From Rossellomorea aquimaris (GTDB lineage: Bacteria; Bacillota; Bacilli; Bacillales; Fictibacillaceae), in assembly GCA_020524245.1 (NCBI GenBank), contig JAIVLN010000001.1:992001-1056000 (forward strand): a stretch of DNA of 64,000 nucleotides, in the 5' to 3' direction. The notes beneath the pieces were generated by a model, which did no database searches, had not been told where the DNA came from, and saw nothing but the letters and a program-made list of their open reading frames with translations. Both the position numbers and the translations under genes were made by a program. Positions within the stretch are counted from its first letter, which is position 1. Every line of letters begins with the position of its first letter. Shown piece after piece: positions 29,099-41,356 of this stretch.

Positions 29099-31966
29099 TT
29101 ATTTATTTACGGTTTCCTTTATTTTTGCGTCCATCCGTTTACGGTCACGCTTTAAAATCGGCGCTAAATACTTTCCGGTATAAGATGCACTGTTTTCTGC
29201 AATCTGTTCAGGAGTTCCTGTCCCTACGATCGTGCCACCTTTATCTCCACCTTCTGGTCCAAGATCGATGATATGGTCGACCGCCTTGATGACATCAAGG
29301 TTGTGCTCGATGACAAGAACAGAATCGCCATTATCCACGAGACGCTGCAGAACCTTCAACAAGCGTGAAATGTCATGGACATGAAGACCAGTTGTCGGTT
29401 CATCCAGGATATAGAGCGTTTTACCTGTCGCCCGTTTATGGAGCTGCGAAGCAAGCTTGACACGCTGCGCTTCCCCACCGGAAATCGTAGTGGATGACTG
29501 ACCGAGTTTGATGTAACCGAGCCCAACGTCCATCATCGTCTGCACTTTCCGTTTGATCTTAGGAATGTTCGCGAAAAATTCCACCGCTTCTTCAACCGTC
29601 ATATCGAGAATATCAGCGATGTTCTTGCCTTTATATTTTACCTCGAGCGTTTCACGGTTGTAACGCTTCCCGTGGCACACTTCACAAGGAACATACACAT
29701 CGGGCAAGAAGTGCATTTCGATCTTGATGATTCCGTCTCCACGGCACGCTTCACACCGCCCACCTTTTACGTTGAAGGAGAAGCGACCTTTCTTGTAACC
29801 TCTTACCTTCGCTTCATTCGTTTGAGCAAAAACGTCACGGATATCATCGAAGACACCGATGTACGTAGCCGGATTGGAACGAGGTGTACGACCGATTGGT
29901 GACTGGTCGATATCGATCACTTTGTCGATATGGTCGAGTCCTTCAATCTTCTTATGTTCACCCGGCTTTTCCTTTGCACGGTGAAGCTTCAAGGCAAGAG
30001 ATTTATACAGGATTTCGTTGATGAGCGTACTTTTACCGGATCCCGAGACTCCAGTGATTCCGGTAAACACACCAAGAGGAATATCCACATTCACATTTTG
30101 CAAGTTGTTTTCCGTTGCACCCTTGATCGTCAGCTTACGGCCATCTGATTTACGACGCTCTGTCGGAAGCGGGATGAACCGTTTCCCAGACAGATATTGT
30201 CCAGTCAATGAGTTGTCATCGTCCATGATCTCTTGCGGAGAGCCTTGTGACGTAATCTGTCCACCGTGAGCCCCTGCGCCTGGTCCGATATCGATAAGAT
30301 AGTCCGCAGCAAGCATCGTATCTTCATCATGCTCGACAACAATCAACGTGTTACCAAGACTGCGCATCTCTTCAAGCGTATTAATCAACCGGTCGTTATC
30401 ACGCTGGTGAAGACCTATGGAAGGCTCGTCAAGAATATAGAGAACGCCAGTCAATCGAGAACCGACCTGTGTAGCCAGTCGAATACGCTGAGCTTCCCCA
30501 CCAGATAGCGTTCCAGCCGAACGGCTCAACGTCAGGTAGTCAAGTCCGACATTCACTAAGAACCCGAGACGGTCGTTGATTTCACGCAGGATAAGCCTAC
30601 CGATTTGCAGTTCTTTTTCCGTCAATTCAAGTTCATTGAAAAACGTTTGCGCTTCCTTTACAGACATTTTCGTAATGTGACCGATATGGTGGTCACGAAT
30701 GAGTACCGCAAGCGCTTCAGGCTTCAATCGGTGTCCATCACAGCTCGGACATGCTTTTTGCGCCATATACCCTTCCATCTGCTCGCGGATATAATCAGAG
30801 CTTGTCTCATGATAACGACGCTTGATGTTGTTCACGACACCCTCGAACAGGATCTTGTTTTCACGAACTTGTCCGAAGTCGTTTTCATATCGGAAGTAGA
30901 TTTTATCTTTCCCGCTGCCGTATAGGACTTTATCGAGCTGAGATTTCTGGAGCTTTTTCACCGGCGTGTCCATGTCGATGCCATAATGATCACACACACT
31001 TTTTAAAAGCTGCGGATAATATTGAGAGCTTTGCGGCTCCCATGGCGCAATCGCATGGTCACGCAAGGAGCGGTCCCAGTCCGGGATAATCAGATCCAGG
31101 TCGACTTCAAGCTTCGTACCGAGTCCATCACACGCGGAACAAGCCCCGAACGGGCTGTTGAACGAGAACAAACGTGGCTCAAGTTCACCGATGGAAAATC
31201 CGCAATACGGGCAAGCATGATGCTGACTGAACAACAGCTCTTCATCATCAATGACGTCCACGATGACTTTCCCATCTGCAATGTTCAGCGCTGTTTCAAG
31301 GGAATCGGCGAGACGTGTTTCGACGCCTTCTTTTACGACGATCCGGTCGACGACGATTTCAATCGAGTGCTTTTTGTTCTTCTCCAGCTTGATCTCTTCA
31401 CTCACATCGACGATTTCGCCATCTACACGAACACGCACGTAGCCTTCTTTTTTAATATCTTCAAGCACTTTGACGTGCTCTCCTTTACGGCCAGAAACGA
31501 CCGGTGCAAGGATTTGAAGCTTTGTCCGCTCAGGATACTCGATGATTCTGTCGACCATTTGCTGAACCGTCTGCGAAGTGATCGGTATGTCGTGATTCGG
31601 ACAGACTGGATTTCCGATCCGCGCGAACAAAAGACGCAGGTAGTCATAGATTTCTGTCACTGTTCCGACGGTGGAACGAGGATTCTTACTCGTCGTCTTC
31701 TGGTCGATCGAAATGGCAGGCGAAAGACCTTCAATTGAATCTACGTCCGGCTTATCCATCTGACCTAAAAACTGTCGGGCATATGCAGAGAGGGACTCCA
31801 CGTAACGGCGTTGCCCTTCCGCATAAATCGTATCGAATGCAAGAGAAGACTTCCCTGAACCGGACAAACCGGTCATGACGACCAGCTTGTTCCGAGGGAT
31901 CGTCACATCGATGCCCTTCAGGTTATGCTCTCTCGCTCCTTTGATTGTAATGTTTTCGTTTGGCAT
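29099..31966 (-). CDS. uvrA: UvrA, excinuclease ABC subunit A
   Basis: A 955-residue duplicated ABC ATPase of normal length. Both Walker A motifs ([27 protein letters not shown]), both signature motifs ([24 protein letters not shown]) and two zinc modules (CPYC...CSAC; CEAC...CEVC) are present. It finds bulky DNA lesions with UvrB. The ATG at 31966 has GGAAGG at eight bases. An ATG three codons earlier overlaps the uvrB stop and touches the ribosome site. Confidence 0.98.
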   Translation of the reverse strand: MPNENITIKGAREHNLKGIDVTIPRNKLVVMTGLSGSGKSSLAFDTIYAEGQRRYVESLSAYARQFLGQMDKPDVDSIEGLSPAISIDQKTTSKNPRSTVGTVTEIYDYLRLLFARIGNPVCPNHDIPITSQTVQQMVDRIIEYPERTKLQILAPVVSGRKGEHVKVLEDIKKEGYVRVRVDGEIVDVSEEIKLEKNKKHSIEIVVDRIVVKEGVETRLADSLETALNIADGKVIVDVIDDEELLFSQHHACPYCGFSIGELEPRLFSFNSPFGACSACDGLGTKLEVDLDLIIPDWDRSLRDHAIAPWEPQSSQYYPQLLKSVCDHYGIDMDTPVKKLQKSQLDKVLYGSGKDKIYFRYENDFGQVRENKILFEGVVNNIKRRYHETSSDYIREQMEGYMAQKACPSCDGHRLKPEALAVLIRDHHIGHITKMSVKEAQTFFNELELTEKELQIGRLILREINDRLGFLVNVGLDYLTLSRSAGTLSGGEAQRIRLATQVGSRLTGVLYILDEPSIGLHQRDNDRLINTLEEMRSLGNTLIVVEHDEDTMLAADYLIDIGPGAGAHGGQITSQGSPQEIMDDDNSLTGQYLSGKRFIPLPTERRKSDGRKLTIKGATENNLQNVNVDIPLGVFTGITGVSGSGKSTLINEILYKSLALKLHRAKEKPGEHKKIEGLDHIDKVIDIDQSPIGRTPRSNPATYIGVFDDIRDVFAQTNEAKVRGYKKGRFSFNVKGGRCEACRGDGIIKIEMHFLPDVYVPCEVCHGKRYNRETLEVKYKGKNIADILDMTVEEAVEFFANIPKIKRKVQTMMDVGLGYIKLGQSSTTISGGEAQRVKLASQLHKRATGKTLYILDEPTTGLHVHDISRLLKVLQRLVDNGDSVLVIEHNLDVIKAVDHIIDLGPEGGDKGGTIVGTGTPEQIAENSASYTGKYLAPILKRDRKRMDAKIKETVNK

Positions 31967-31971
31967 AGGAG

Positions 31972-33951
<1,980 letters not shown>

Positions 33952-33991
33952 ACCCTAAATTCCCTCCGTTTCCTAAATCTCACTATCCAAC

Positions 33992-34042
33992 ATTATAGCA
34001 CAGGAGAAGGAAAAAATAACAAGAAAAACGAACTTACATTCG
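33992..34042 (-). promoter_or_regulatory. Extended -10 promoter and LexA box of uvrBA
   Basis: On the minus strand TGCTATAAT (34000-33992) is an extended -10. About 30 bp upstream CGAATGTAAGTTCG (34042-34029) matches the Bacillus LexA consensus CGAACRNRYGTTYG at 11 of 13 defined positions. SOS induction of uvrBA is known in B. subtilis. Confidence 0.8.
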
Positions 34043-34181
34043 CATTTTAAAATCTGGAAATTTTTCATGTAACGTTGGACCTGTTCATTACGTCTATAGA
34101 AATAGAAATAAGTTTGATTTCTTTTGAAAGGTTCCCGTTTCAAATTAAGAAGAAACGTTGCGAAAGAAAGGGCGTGTTGTT

Positions 34182-34574
34182 ATGAAAAGTTGGTACATTG
34201 GAGCTATCTTTCTATTGTTCATATTCCTGGTCGGTTGCGGAAGTCAAATGAATGACGCGAGTTCCGGGAGCGATACAGGATCGACATCCAACGAAGAAGA
34301 GCTCTGGGACCAGTCCATAACCGGGTATATTGCTGATAAGGATGAATCTCGAATCCTTCTAATCGGTAAAATCACGAAACAACAGCTGGAGCAAATGAGT
34401 ATCCAGGAACTGCTGGAAACCGCCAGCCCAGAGGCGTATTGGTTGAAAGTCGATGATCTTGAACCATTCGAGATCGGGCAAAAATTAGAAGTCTGGCCGA
34501 TCGGTGGCATGATGGAGTCTTACCCTGCTCAAGGTGAGGCAGGAAAAGTAATCATTATAGAAGAGCGAAAATAA
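34182..34574 (+). CDS. Small lipoprotein, DUF3221-like
   Basis: A 130-residue protein with a signal peptide and lipobox FLVGC, a Ser/Asp/Gly-rich linker, and a C-terminal beta-rich domain (ITGYIADKDESRILLIG, IGQKLEVWPIGG) typical of DUF3221/YobA-type lipoproteins. The function is unknown. The ATG at 34182 is preceded by AAAGGG; a TTG eight codons earlier is weaker. It lies upstream of the AIM24-family gene on the same strand. Confidence 0.75.
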   Translation: MKSWYIGAIFLLFIFLVGCGSQMNDASSGSDTGSTSNEEELWDQSITGYIADKDESRILLIGKITKQQLEQMSIQELLETASPEAYWLKVDDLEPFEIGQKLEVWPIGGMMESYPAQGEAGKVIIIEERK

Positions 34575-34635
34575 AGGAAACTTCCTGCGGGTGGTGAACG
34601 TAAAGGAGTATAAAGAAGAAATGTAGGTGATTCTC

Positions 34636-35328
34636 TTGTCAAAGTATTCAATTGAAGAATTTGTACGACAAACCTCCCAGGAAGATAAAGGAGAAGGCTT
34701 TTTTGAACTGGAAACGCCTCGGATTCTAGAGGTCAATTTAGACGGGACCGTCTGGGCGAAAGCCGGCTCAATGGTCACGTATCATGGGCAGATAAAGTTT
34801 GTCCGTGAAGGTATCCTGGAACACGGAATCGGTAAAATGTTCAAGAAAGCACTGACAGGTGAAGGCGCATCGCTAATGAAAGCGAATGGTTCCGGCAAGC
34901 TTTATCTCGCTGACCAAGGTAAAAAGATTTCGATTCTGCAGCTTCAAAACGATTCCATCTATGTAAATGGAAATGATCTGTTGGCATTTGAGCCGTCGAT
35001 TGATTGGGACATTAAACTAATGCGCAGGATTACCGGCATGATGTCTGGCGGGCTGTTCAACGTGCATTGTCAAGGAACCGGGATGATTGCGATCACCTCC
35101 CATTACGAACCGTTGACGATCCAGGTGAAACCAGGTCGTCCTGTGTTGACCGATCCGAATGCAACCGTTGCCTGGTCAGGTTCCTTATCCCCAGACTTCC
35201 AGACGGATGTGTCGTTGAAAACGTTCTTCGGTCGCGGTAGCGGCGAATCCATCCAAATGCGCTTCGAAGGTGACGGTTTCGTCGTCGTCCAACCTTATGA
35301 AGAAGTGTACTTCCAAAACGAAAATTAA
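34636..35328 (+). CDS. AIM24-family protein
   Basis: A protein of about 230 residues built of short beta-strands. Phrases such as VWAKAGSMVTYHGQI, GSGKLYLADQGKKI and YVNGNDLLAFEPSI mark the AIM24/TIGR00266 family, whose bacterial role is unknown. It has no signal peptide. A TTG at 34636 with TAGGTGAT upstream is the likely start; a GTG at 34627 overlaps that site. A strong terminator follows. Confidence 0.8.
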   Translation: MSKYSIEEFVRQTSQEDKGEGFFELETPRILEVNLDGTVWAKAGSMVTYHGQIKFVREGILEHGIGKMFKKALTGEGASLMKANGSGKLYLADQGKKISILQLQNDSIYVNGNDLLAFEPSIDWDIKLMRRITGMMSGGLFNVHCQGTGMIAITSHYEPLTIQVKPGRPVLTDPNATVAWSGSLSPDFQTDVSLKTFFGRGSGESIQMRFEGDGFVVVQPYEEVYFQNEN

Positions 35329-35340
35329 ATTTTAACGTGG

Positions 35341-35367
35341 AAAAGCGGCCTCGAGCCGCTTTTTTTC
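35341..35367 (+). terminator. Terminator of the AIM24 gene
   Basis: AAAAGCGGC-CTCGA-GCCGCTTTTTTT on the plus strand, 12 bases past the stop. Confidence 0.95.
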
Positions 35368-35393
35368 AATTTAAATAGAGTTTTTAATGTCAT

Positions 35394-35512
35394 TTCTGAG
35401 TCGTTTCATTCCAACTTGGGGAACTTTTCTTTGGACTTGTGGAACTTTCGATTCCACTTGTGGAACTTTCACGTCGACTTGGGGAACTTTCCCTTCCACT
35501 TGTGGAAGTCGG
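35394..35512. repeat. Tandem array of 21-bp units (array D)
   Basis: Five copies start at 35415, 35436, 35457, 35478 and 35499, with plus-strand consensus CCACTTGTGGAACTTTCnnTT. The period is exactly 21 bp. Each good unit holds the small palindrome CCACTTGTGG. The array lies between the AIM24 terminator and the TauE-type gene. The CCACTT box is shared with the 19.2-kb array. No gene is credible in the 301-bp gap; open frames across it are heptapeptide artefacts. Confidence 0.92.
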
Positions 35513-35630
35513 TACCTATTTACTACGCAATTCAGCACCACCCACACCTTCCTCGAACTTCTGGAACTCTTCTTCACAATCATGTAACATAAGTGAGGGA
35601 AACACAGCCTGAACTCAGAGGAGCTTTTTA

Positions 35631-36488
35631 ATGGAAATTCTATATATCATACTTGGTTTTGCAGTCGGTATCCTTTCCGGCTATTTTGGAATCGGAGGCG
35701 GGTTCATCCTTACGCCGGTGCTCATGTTGGTCGGATTTGCTCCGGTCGTTGCAATCACGACAAGCCTGATGTACGCCATCGGATCGTCAGTGTCCGGTGT
35801 ATGGGCGCACTTCAAGATGAACAACGTCGTTTGGAAAACGGCACTCATTCTCGGAGCTAGTGGTGTAACCGCGACCCAGTTCGCAAAGCCTTTCGTCTTA
35901 TGGCTCGACCAGAACGGATATGACGAAACGATCATTCCCATCATCTATGCCGTCATCATCGGATACTTTGCTTATTCGTTATTGAAAAAGAAGGACAAAA
36001 AGAAAGCAGAACAAATGGGGAAACCAGGAATTCTGAAGACCCTTATCATTGGATTCTTCGGAGGGCTCATGTCTGCCACACTCGGTGTAGGTGGCGGTTT
36101 TGTCATGGTGCCATTTATGATTTCCTTGATGGGCTTTCAGCCAAGAAAGGCAGTGGGTACAAGCTTAGTCAGTGTCTTGATGATTGTAACAGCTGGGTTC
36201 ATCTCCTACTCTGTGTCCATCGACATCAACTACATGATCGGACTCTTGTTAGTTGTAGGGGCATTATTTGGAAGCCAGGTCGGTGCGAAGTTGACATCCT
36301 TCTATTCCAATGATCAGATTCAAAAATACTTCGGCCTACTCTACATCACGACTCTTGTCGGAATTCTGTTCGAACTGTTCAACTTCAATATCGCAGGCAT
36401 GATCGCACTCGGATTATATGTCGTCACATTACTCGGCAAATTTACGATTGATCTTATCCAACGAAAACAGAATGCTTCCGTGTCGTAA
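35631..36488 (+). CDS. TauE/SafE-family membrane permease
   Basis: A 285-residue protein with about eight membrane helices in two homologous halves, each with a glycine-rich motif (SGYFGIGGGFILTPVLM and SATLGVGGGFVMVPFMI). The family exports sulfite or organosulfur anions in characterised cases; the substrate here is unknown. The ATG at 35631 follows GAGGAG. A bidirectional terminator separates it from rocA. Confidence 0.88.
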   Translation: MEILYIILGFAVGILSGYFGIGGGFILTPVLMLVGFAPVVAITTSLMYAIGSSVSGVWAHFKMNNVVWKTALILGASGVTATQFAKPFVLWLDQNGYDETIIPIIYAVIIGYFAYSLLKKKDKKKAEQMGKPGILKTLIIGFFGGLMSATLGVGGGFVMVPFMISLMGFQPRKAVGTSLVSVLMIVTAGFISYSVSIDINYMIGLLLVVGALFGSQVGAKLTSFYSNDQIQKYFGLLYITTLVGILFELFNFNIAGMIALGLYVVTLLGKFTIDLIQRKQNASVS

Positions 36489-36490
36489 AC

Positions 36491-36543
36491 AAAAAAATCC
36501 ACCAGTTAGGATAAGTTGAACCTTACCTTCCTGGTGGATTTTT
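36491..36543. terminator. Bidirectional terminator between TauE-type gene and rocA
   Basis: AAAATCCACCAG and CTGGTGGATTTTT form a stem with an A run on one side and a T run on the other. It serves both converging genes. Confidence 0.9.
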
Positions 36544-36547
36544 AATA

Positions 36548-38095
36548 TTAGTATCTTTCTGAGATGGTCTTAGCCTGCATATGGAGCATCAAGTAATCCG
36601 GACCGCCGGCTTTTGAATCAGTCCCGGACATTTTGAACCCTCCGAAAGGCTGATAACCGACAATTGCGCCGGTACAATTACGGTTGAAATAAAGGTTCCC
36701 TACATGGAAATCGTATTTCGCTTTTTCCAGATGCTCACGGTTATCTGAAATGACCGCGCCAGTCAAACCATATTCCGTATTGTTGGCAATTTCAATTGCT
36801 TCATCAAAATCTTTGGCTTTTGTAAAGCAGACGACAGGACCGAATATCTCTTCCTGTTGCATACGAGAATGAGGGTCGAGATCCGCAAAAACGGTCGGTT
36901 CGATGAAGTATCCTACTGAATTATCACCTTTACCACCCGTGATCAGACGGCCTTCTTCTTTTCCGACCTCGAAATAACTCATTATCTTGTCGAAGGCACT
37001 TTGGTCAACGACTGGTCCCATATAGACATTTTCTTCTGATGCATTTCCTACCGTTAATTCTTCCGTCCGTTTTTTCACCATTTCGAGCAATTCATCGTAC
37101 ACATCCTCATGGACGACAGCACGTGAACCTGATGAACATTTTTGTCCTGAGAATCCAAAAGCGGACACGATGATTGCGTCAGCAGCTGTTTCCAAATTAG
37201 CTTGGTTATCGACGACAACAGTGTCTTTACCACCCATTTCAGCAATCACCTGTTTCAAGTGGTTCTGGCCTTCCTGGATTTCAGCAGCACGTTTTATGAT
37301 CCGTGTGCCTACATCCCTTGAACCTGTAAAGGAAATAAGCGATGTTTTCGGATGATCGACCAAGTAATCACCTACTTCTCCACCACTTCCAGGGACGAAG
37401 TTCAATACACCCTTCGGTAATCCCGCTTCTTCCAACACTTCAACAAACTTTGCAGCAATGACAGGACTGTTGCTTGCAGGCTTCATCACAACCGTACTTC
37501 CGGTTACGAGTGGCGCTACTGTCGTACCTGCCATAATGGCGAATGCCAGATTCCAAGGTGGAATGACCACAGATACACCTGTAGGCGTATAAATGTAACG
37601 ATTTTGTTCACCTGGACGGCTTTCAACCGGTTTCCCATCCTTCAACTGGATCATTTGGCGACCATAATATTCAAGGAAGTCGATGGCTTCAGCAGTATCA
37701 GCATCTGCTTCTTTCCACGGCTTCCCAACTTCATAAACCAGATAGGCGGAAAATTCATGTTTGCGGCGACGGATGATACTTGCTGCACGGAAAAGTAGCT
37801 CAGCTCGTGCTCTTTCATCCCATTTTCTCCAACTCTTGAAAGCTTCCGAAGCTGCCTCTACAGCTTGATCAGCGATCTTCTGATCTGCTTTAGAGACATG
37901 CCCGACAACTTGCTTTGTATCGGCCGGATTCCGGGAGACGATCTCATCTTCCGTACGGATCCTTTCACCATTGACGAGCAGATCATGTCTCTCTCCCAAT
38001 TCTGCTTTCACTTTTTGTAAAGCCTCTTCAAAAGCCTTTATATTTTCTTCAATTGTAAAATCAGTAAAGGGTTCGTGCTTATAAGGTGTTACCAC
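36548..38095 (-). CDS. rocA: 1-Pyrroline-5-carboxylate (glutamate semialdehyde) dehydrogenase
   Basis: A 515-residue aldehyde dehydrogenase, the exact usual length of Bacillus RocA/PruA. Catalytic Cys is in [14 protein letters not shown], and the C-terminal [19 protein letters not shown] is typical of the P5C dehydrogenase group. The N-terminus [10 protein letters not shown] also matches. It oxidises P5C to glutamate in proline and arginine breakdown. The start is GTG at 38095 behind AAAGGAGA. It has its own terminator, and the catabolic cluster upstream ends in another, so it is not part of that operon. Confidence 0.92.
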   Translation of the reverse strand: MVTPYKHEPFTDFTIEENIKAFEEALQKVKAELGERHDLLVNGERIRTEDEIVSRNPADTKQVVGHVSKADQKIADQAVEAASEAFKSWRKWDERARAELLFRAASIIRRRKHEFSAYLVYEVGKPWKEADADTAEAIDFLEYYGRQMIQLKDGKPVESRPGEQNRYIYTPTGVSVVIPPWNLAFAIMAGTTVAPLVTGSTVVMKPASNSPVIAAKFVEVLEEAGLPKGVLNFVPGSGGEVGDYLVDHPKTSLISFTGSRDVGTRIIKRAAEIQEGQNHLKQVIAEMGGKDTVVVDNQANLETAADAIIVSAFGFSGQKCSSGSRAVVHEDVYDELLEMVKKRTEELTVGNASEENVYMGPVVDQSAFDKIMSYFEVGKEEGRLITGGKGDNSVGYFIEPTVFADLDPHSRMQQEEIFGPVVCFTKAKDFDEAIEIANNTEYGLTGAVISDNREHLEKAKYDFHVGNLYFNRNCTGAIVGYQPFGGFKMSGTDSKAGGPDYLMLHMQAKTISERY

Positions 38096-38189
38096 TATGA
38101 ATTCTCCTTTCCAAGCTGAAAATTGCATTCAATCGTTTTTTTCCCTGTTGAACCGGGGTAGTAAACGAGGAATTTTTGTAAGAAAACAA

Positions 38190-38227
38190 ACAAAAAACAA
38201 CGAGCTTGATTTAATCAAGCTCGTTGT
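38190..38227 (-). terminator. Terminator of the catabolic/TRAP cluster
   Basis: ACAACGAGCTTGATT pairs with AATCAAGCTCGTTGT, followed by six T on the minus strand. It lies about 27 bp past the dctM stop and is the first strong terminator after the promoter near 51.5 kb. Confidence 0.95.
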
Positions 38228-38253
38228 CTTGTTCAGCTATTTTTCGATAACAT

Positions 38254-39534
38254 CTAAAGATTGAACATATTCGGTATCCATAGAACAGCATCTTCCCAAT
38301 AGGTGATGACAAATAAGATGAGAATGCCCATGATCAAGAACGGCATCGTCGCCTTCACAAGCCGTTCAAACCTCACCTCTGCGATAGAGGAGACGATGAA
38401 AAGACCTGTTCCTACTGGAGGGGTCAACAATCCTATCGTCAGGTTAATACAAATAATAACGCCAAAGTGGATCGGGTCGATTTGGAAAGCTGTCAACAAG
38501 GGCATGAAGACAGGAACAAGGATGATGAGCGCAGCGATCCCATCCAAAACCGCTCCGAGCAACAATAAGAACAAATTCACTAAGAGTAAAAACACAATCG
38601 GACTATCGGACAAAGTCAGCATGGAATCTAGTATCATTTGAGGAATTTGCTCAAATGCGATCATCCAGCCGAATATGTTCGCCATAGCAATCAAAAACGT
38701 TACAGTCGCCGTACTGATTACAGTATTTACGAGAATTTGAGGGAGTTTCCGAACACCCAATTCCTTATAAAAGAAGGCTCCTACCAAATAAGCAACCACA
38801 CAGGCAATAGCTGCAGATTCTGTTGCAGTGAAGGCTCCACTTAAAATTCCAAAGATGATGATGAACGGTACGAGCAACGCTGGAATGACGTTCAAACTAC
38901 TCTTGAGGATTTCGCCACCTTTTGACCGTTCATGTTTTGGAAAATTGTATTTAAAACCTAGGAAAGCGATCAACGAAATAAACCCGATTCCGTACAAGAT
39001 TCCCGGAATAATCCCGGCCATGAACAATCCACCGATCGAAGTTCCAGACAACGTTCCGTAGATGATGAAGATCATACTGGGTGGAATGATCGGTGCTACG
39101 ATGGAAGAAGCCAAAGTCAGTGCTGAAGAAAATTCTTTCTTGTACCCTTCTCGCTCCATTTCAGGAACCATTACCTTACTCATCATTGCAGCCTGAGCGT
39201 TTGCAGACCCCAGTATAGAAGCCAAAAACATATTGGCAACGATCGTCACATAAGCCAATCCACCTCGGAAGTGTCCAAACAAAACTTTGGCGAACTTTAC
39301 TAGTCGTGTTGTGATTCCTCCCCCGTTCATCAACTCTCCTGCAAGCATAAAGAGCGGGATAGCAAGTAAACCGAAGTTATCCAGTCCGGAAAACAAGCGC
39401 ATCGGGGTAGAAGATAACAACACCGTATTCCCCATCGCAAAAAAATACAAAATCGTCGTCATACCTAAAACGAGCGAAATTGGGATTCCCATAAATAAGA
39501 ACACGAAAAACATTAAAATCACCAAAAACGTCAT
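38254..39534 (-). CDS. TRAP transporter large permease (DctM-type)
   Basis: A 426-residue protein with about twelve membrane helices and DctM signatures (FVFLFMGIPISLVLGM, LASIVAPIIPPSMIFIIYG, LTIGLLTPPVGTGLFI). It is the main sodium-coupled channel of a tripartite uptake system with DctQ and DctP. The start codon overlaps the dctQ stop (ATGA). Placement at the end of the aromatic cluster suggests import of an aromatic acid. Confidence 0.93.
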   Translation of the reverse strand: MTFLVILMFFVFLFMGIPISLVLGMTTILYFFAMGNTVLLSSTPMRLFSGLDNFGLLAIPLFMLAGELMNGGGITTRLVKFAKVLFGHFRGGLAYVTIVANMFLASILGSANAQAAMMSKVMVPEMEREGYKKEFSSALTLASSIVAPIIPPSMIFIIYGTLSGTSIGGLFMAGIIPGILYGIGFISLIAFLGFKYNFPKHERSKGGEILKSSLNVIPALLVPFIIIFGILSGAFTATESAAIACVVAYLVGAFFYKELGVRKLPQILVNTVISTATVTFLIAMANIFGWMIAFEQIPQMILDSMLTLSDSPIVFLLLVNLFLLLLGAVLDGIAALIILVPVFMPLLTAFQIDPIHFGVIICINLTIGLLTPPVGTGLFIVSSIAEVRFERLVKATMPFLIMGILILFVITYWEDAVLWIPNMFNL

Positions 39535-40010
39535 TGTGCAACATCTCCTCTGACGACCTCAATCAAGTTGGCGATGAGATGAATGGTTGCAAACGTGAGC
39601 CCGATCGGAACGACTAAATACGGAATCCACATCGGGAGTAATAAGGATGTAGATTTCTGAAATGCTACGCTTGGTGATAACACCCATTGAAAACTATAGT
39701 AGATAATCAGCACGAGAAAGCTGACCATCAATACGTGTCCAATGACTGTAACCGCTTGTTTTACCTTTAACGGCAAGTAATCCATCACAATGGAAACAGC
39801 AGCCTGGGACTTATACTTCAGTCCCAGACTCCCTCCTATAAAGCTGACCCAAATCAACAGAAAAATTGAAACTTCACCCGCCCACGATAGAGGTGCATTG
39901 AACACATACCTGAACAGTACAGCTAATGTCACAATAACAGCCATCGAAAACATCAGAACAATGGATATATATTTTTCGAGCAGTGATATGCCATTGCTCA
40001 AAGCTTTCAT
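39531..40010 (-). CDS. TRAP transporter small permease (DctQ-type)
   Basis: A 159-residue protein with four membrane helices and the DctQ phrase RYVFNAPLSWAGEVSIFLLIW. It bridges the binding protein and DctM. The ATG follows AAAGGGGG. It lies 23 bp after dctP. Confidence 0.92.
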   Translation of the reverse strand: MKALSNGISLLEKYISIVLMFSMAVIVTLAVLFRYVFNAPLSWAGEVSIFLLIWVSFIGGSLGLKYKSQAAVSIVMDYLPLKVKQAVTVIGHVLMVSFLVLIIYYSFQWVLSPSVAFQKSTSLLLPMWIPYLVVPIGLTFATIHLIANLIEVVRGDVAQ

Positions 40011-40033
40011 AAGATAACCCCCTTTAGGATTGC

Positions 40034-41053
40034 TTAGTCACGGAAGGTGTCGATGAATTCTTGAATGAGAGGGTCTTTCTTTCCGTACTTTTCATCAAAT
40101 TGCTTCTTATATGGATCAAAGAGTGAAGAATCTATTTCGTAAATCTCCATTCCTTCATCCTTAAGCGTTTGTTTGAATTCTTCCTCTTGTCCTGCTCTTG
40201 TCAAAACCGCATATTCTGCAGCAGCAGCAATCGCTTCTTGAATGATTTTCTGATCTGCTTCAGGCATTCCCTCAAACGTTTTCTTATTTACGATTGCAAC
40301 TGCAGGCCAAACCATGTGGTTCGTCACTGCACCATACTTTACAACCTCAAAGTATTTGTTGGTGATGGTTGCATCCAGATCCATATCCATCCCGTCAATA
40401 ACACCGGTCTGTACCGCTGAATATACTTCTGGAAGTGGTAACCCTTCGGTAGATGCACCCATTGAAGTGTAGAAATCCTGCATTGGTGGACTTGGTGTTA
40501 CACGTAGTTTAAGTCCATCCATATCGCCCGGCTTTTCGATTTTCTTATCTTTAGACAGCATGACACGTTGTCCTGCGAAAAAGTAATCGAGACCGACCAT
40601 TCCTTGCTCATCTAAAGTACCTAAGATTTTCTTCGCAATTTCACTGTCCCGAGCTTCATTCGCTTCCTTAAGATCTTTGAAAGCATATGGTGTGAACCAG
40701 GCTGCAAAAGATGGAGATCGAGAGCTCATATATGCTGCAGTGATGAATCCGAAATCCACTGAACCTGCAGAAATTTGCTCCACCATATCCGCTTCAGTTC
40801 CTAGCTGACTGGACGGATAGATTTCCATTTGCATCCGACCATCCGAGCGCTCGTCCAATTCCTCTGCGAATTTTTCAGCTGCTTTGTGCCACATATGACT
40901 TGGCGGTGTAATGTGAGCGAGTTTGAAATTATACGTTTTATCCGAGTCTGCGTTGGCTGGTTCTGAAGACCCCCCATCATTACTACATGCCGCGGACAAA
41001 ATGACCATAAGCGCTATAACCAACAATGAAACACTTTTAACGACCTTCCTCAT
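40034..41053 (-). CDS. TRAP transporter substrate-binding lipoprotein (DctP-type)
   Basis: A 339-residue solute-binding protein with a lipoprotein signal ending in LSAAC. Typical DctP phrases are FKLAHITPPSHMWHKAAEKF, DFGFITAAYMSSRSPSF and the ligand-binding RVTPSPPMQDFYTSMGAS, where the family Arg contacts a carboxylate. The ligand is inferred to be a carboxylated compound such as anthranilate. The ATG at 41053 follows GGAGGGG; an ATG seven codons earlier lacks a site. Confidence 0.93.
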   Translation of the reverse strand: MRKVVKSVSLLVIALMVILSAACSNDGGSSEPANADSDKTYNFKLAHITPPSHMWHKAAEKFAEELDERSDGRMQMEIYPSSQLGTEADMVEQISAGSVDFGFITAAYMSSRSPSFAAWFTPYAFKDLKEANEARDSEIAKKILGTLDEQGMVGLDYFFAGQRVMLSKDKKIEKPGDMDGLKLRVTPSPPMQDFYTSMGASTEGLPLPEVYSAVQTGVIDGMDMDLDATITNKYFEVVKYGAVTNHMVWPAVAIVNKKTFEGMPEADQKIIQEAIAAAAEYAVLTRAGQEEEFKQTLKDEGMEIYEIDSSLFDPYKKQFDEKYGKKDPLIQEFIDTFRD

Positions 41054-41132
41054 TTCATACCCCTCCATTTTCATTAGAGATCAAACAACCCATGTACCAA
41101 TATGGTTCTTTTGTATGTATTTCTAAGGAGTA

Positions 41133-41342
41133 TTAAGAATTCCGTGAATGATTCATCTTGCTTTCCTCTTTCGATACACCGCCCGTCGCCCAATTCTCGT
41201 TTGGAATTTCATATAGCAACACGCGGATTCTTTCAAGATCGGTACCGGTACTTCTGTGGATCGCTTCTGTCACTTCTTTGATCAGTGTCCGTTTCTGTTC
41301 CTTACTTCGACCTTCCAGGATGTGAATTTGCGCGATAGGCAT
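41133..41342 (-). CDS. 4-Oxalocrotonate tautomerase family enzyme
   Basis: A 69-residue tautomerase. Pro directly after Met (MPIAQIHILEGRS) would become the N-terminal catalytic base after Met removal. The short helix-strand layout and length match 4-oxalocrotonate tautomerase. It would interconvert 4-oxalocrotonate isomers before decarboxylation by the gene just upstream. The ATG follows GGAGGATG. Confidence 0.92.
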   Translation of the reverse strand: MPIAQIHILEGRSKEQKRTLIKEVTEAIHRSTGTDLERIRVLLYEIPNENWATGGVSKEESKMNHSRNS

Positions 41343-41356
41343 TATTCATCCTCCAA

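Noticed and set aside
31022-31738. Plus-strand 238-codon open frame
   Set aside because: Shadow of uvrA; no start signal and no recognisable family.
35371-35583. Heptapeptide-repeat proteins across array D on both strands
   Set aside because: Open frames in several phases are a by-product of a period divisible by three; no start signals, and the array is intergenic.
36548-38095. rocA as the semialdehyde dehydrogenase of the aromatic pathway
   Set aside because: Length and motifs fit P5C dehydrogenase, terminators separate it from the cluster, and a better candidate lies at 45070-46545.
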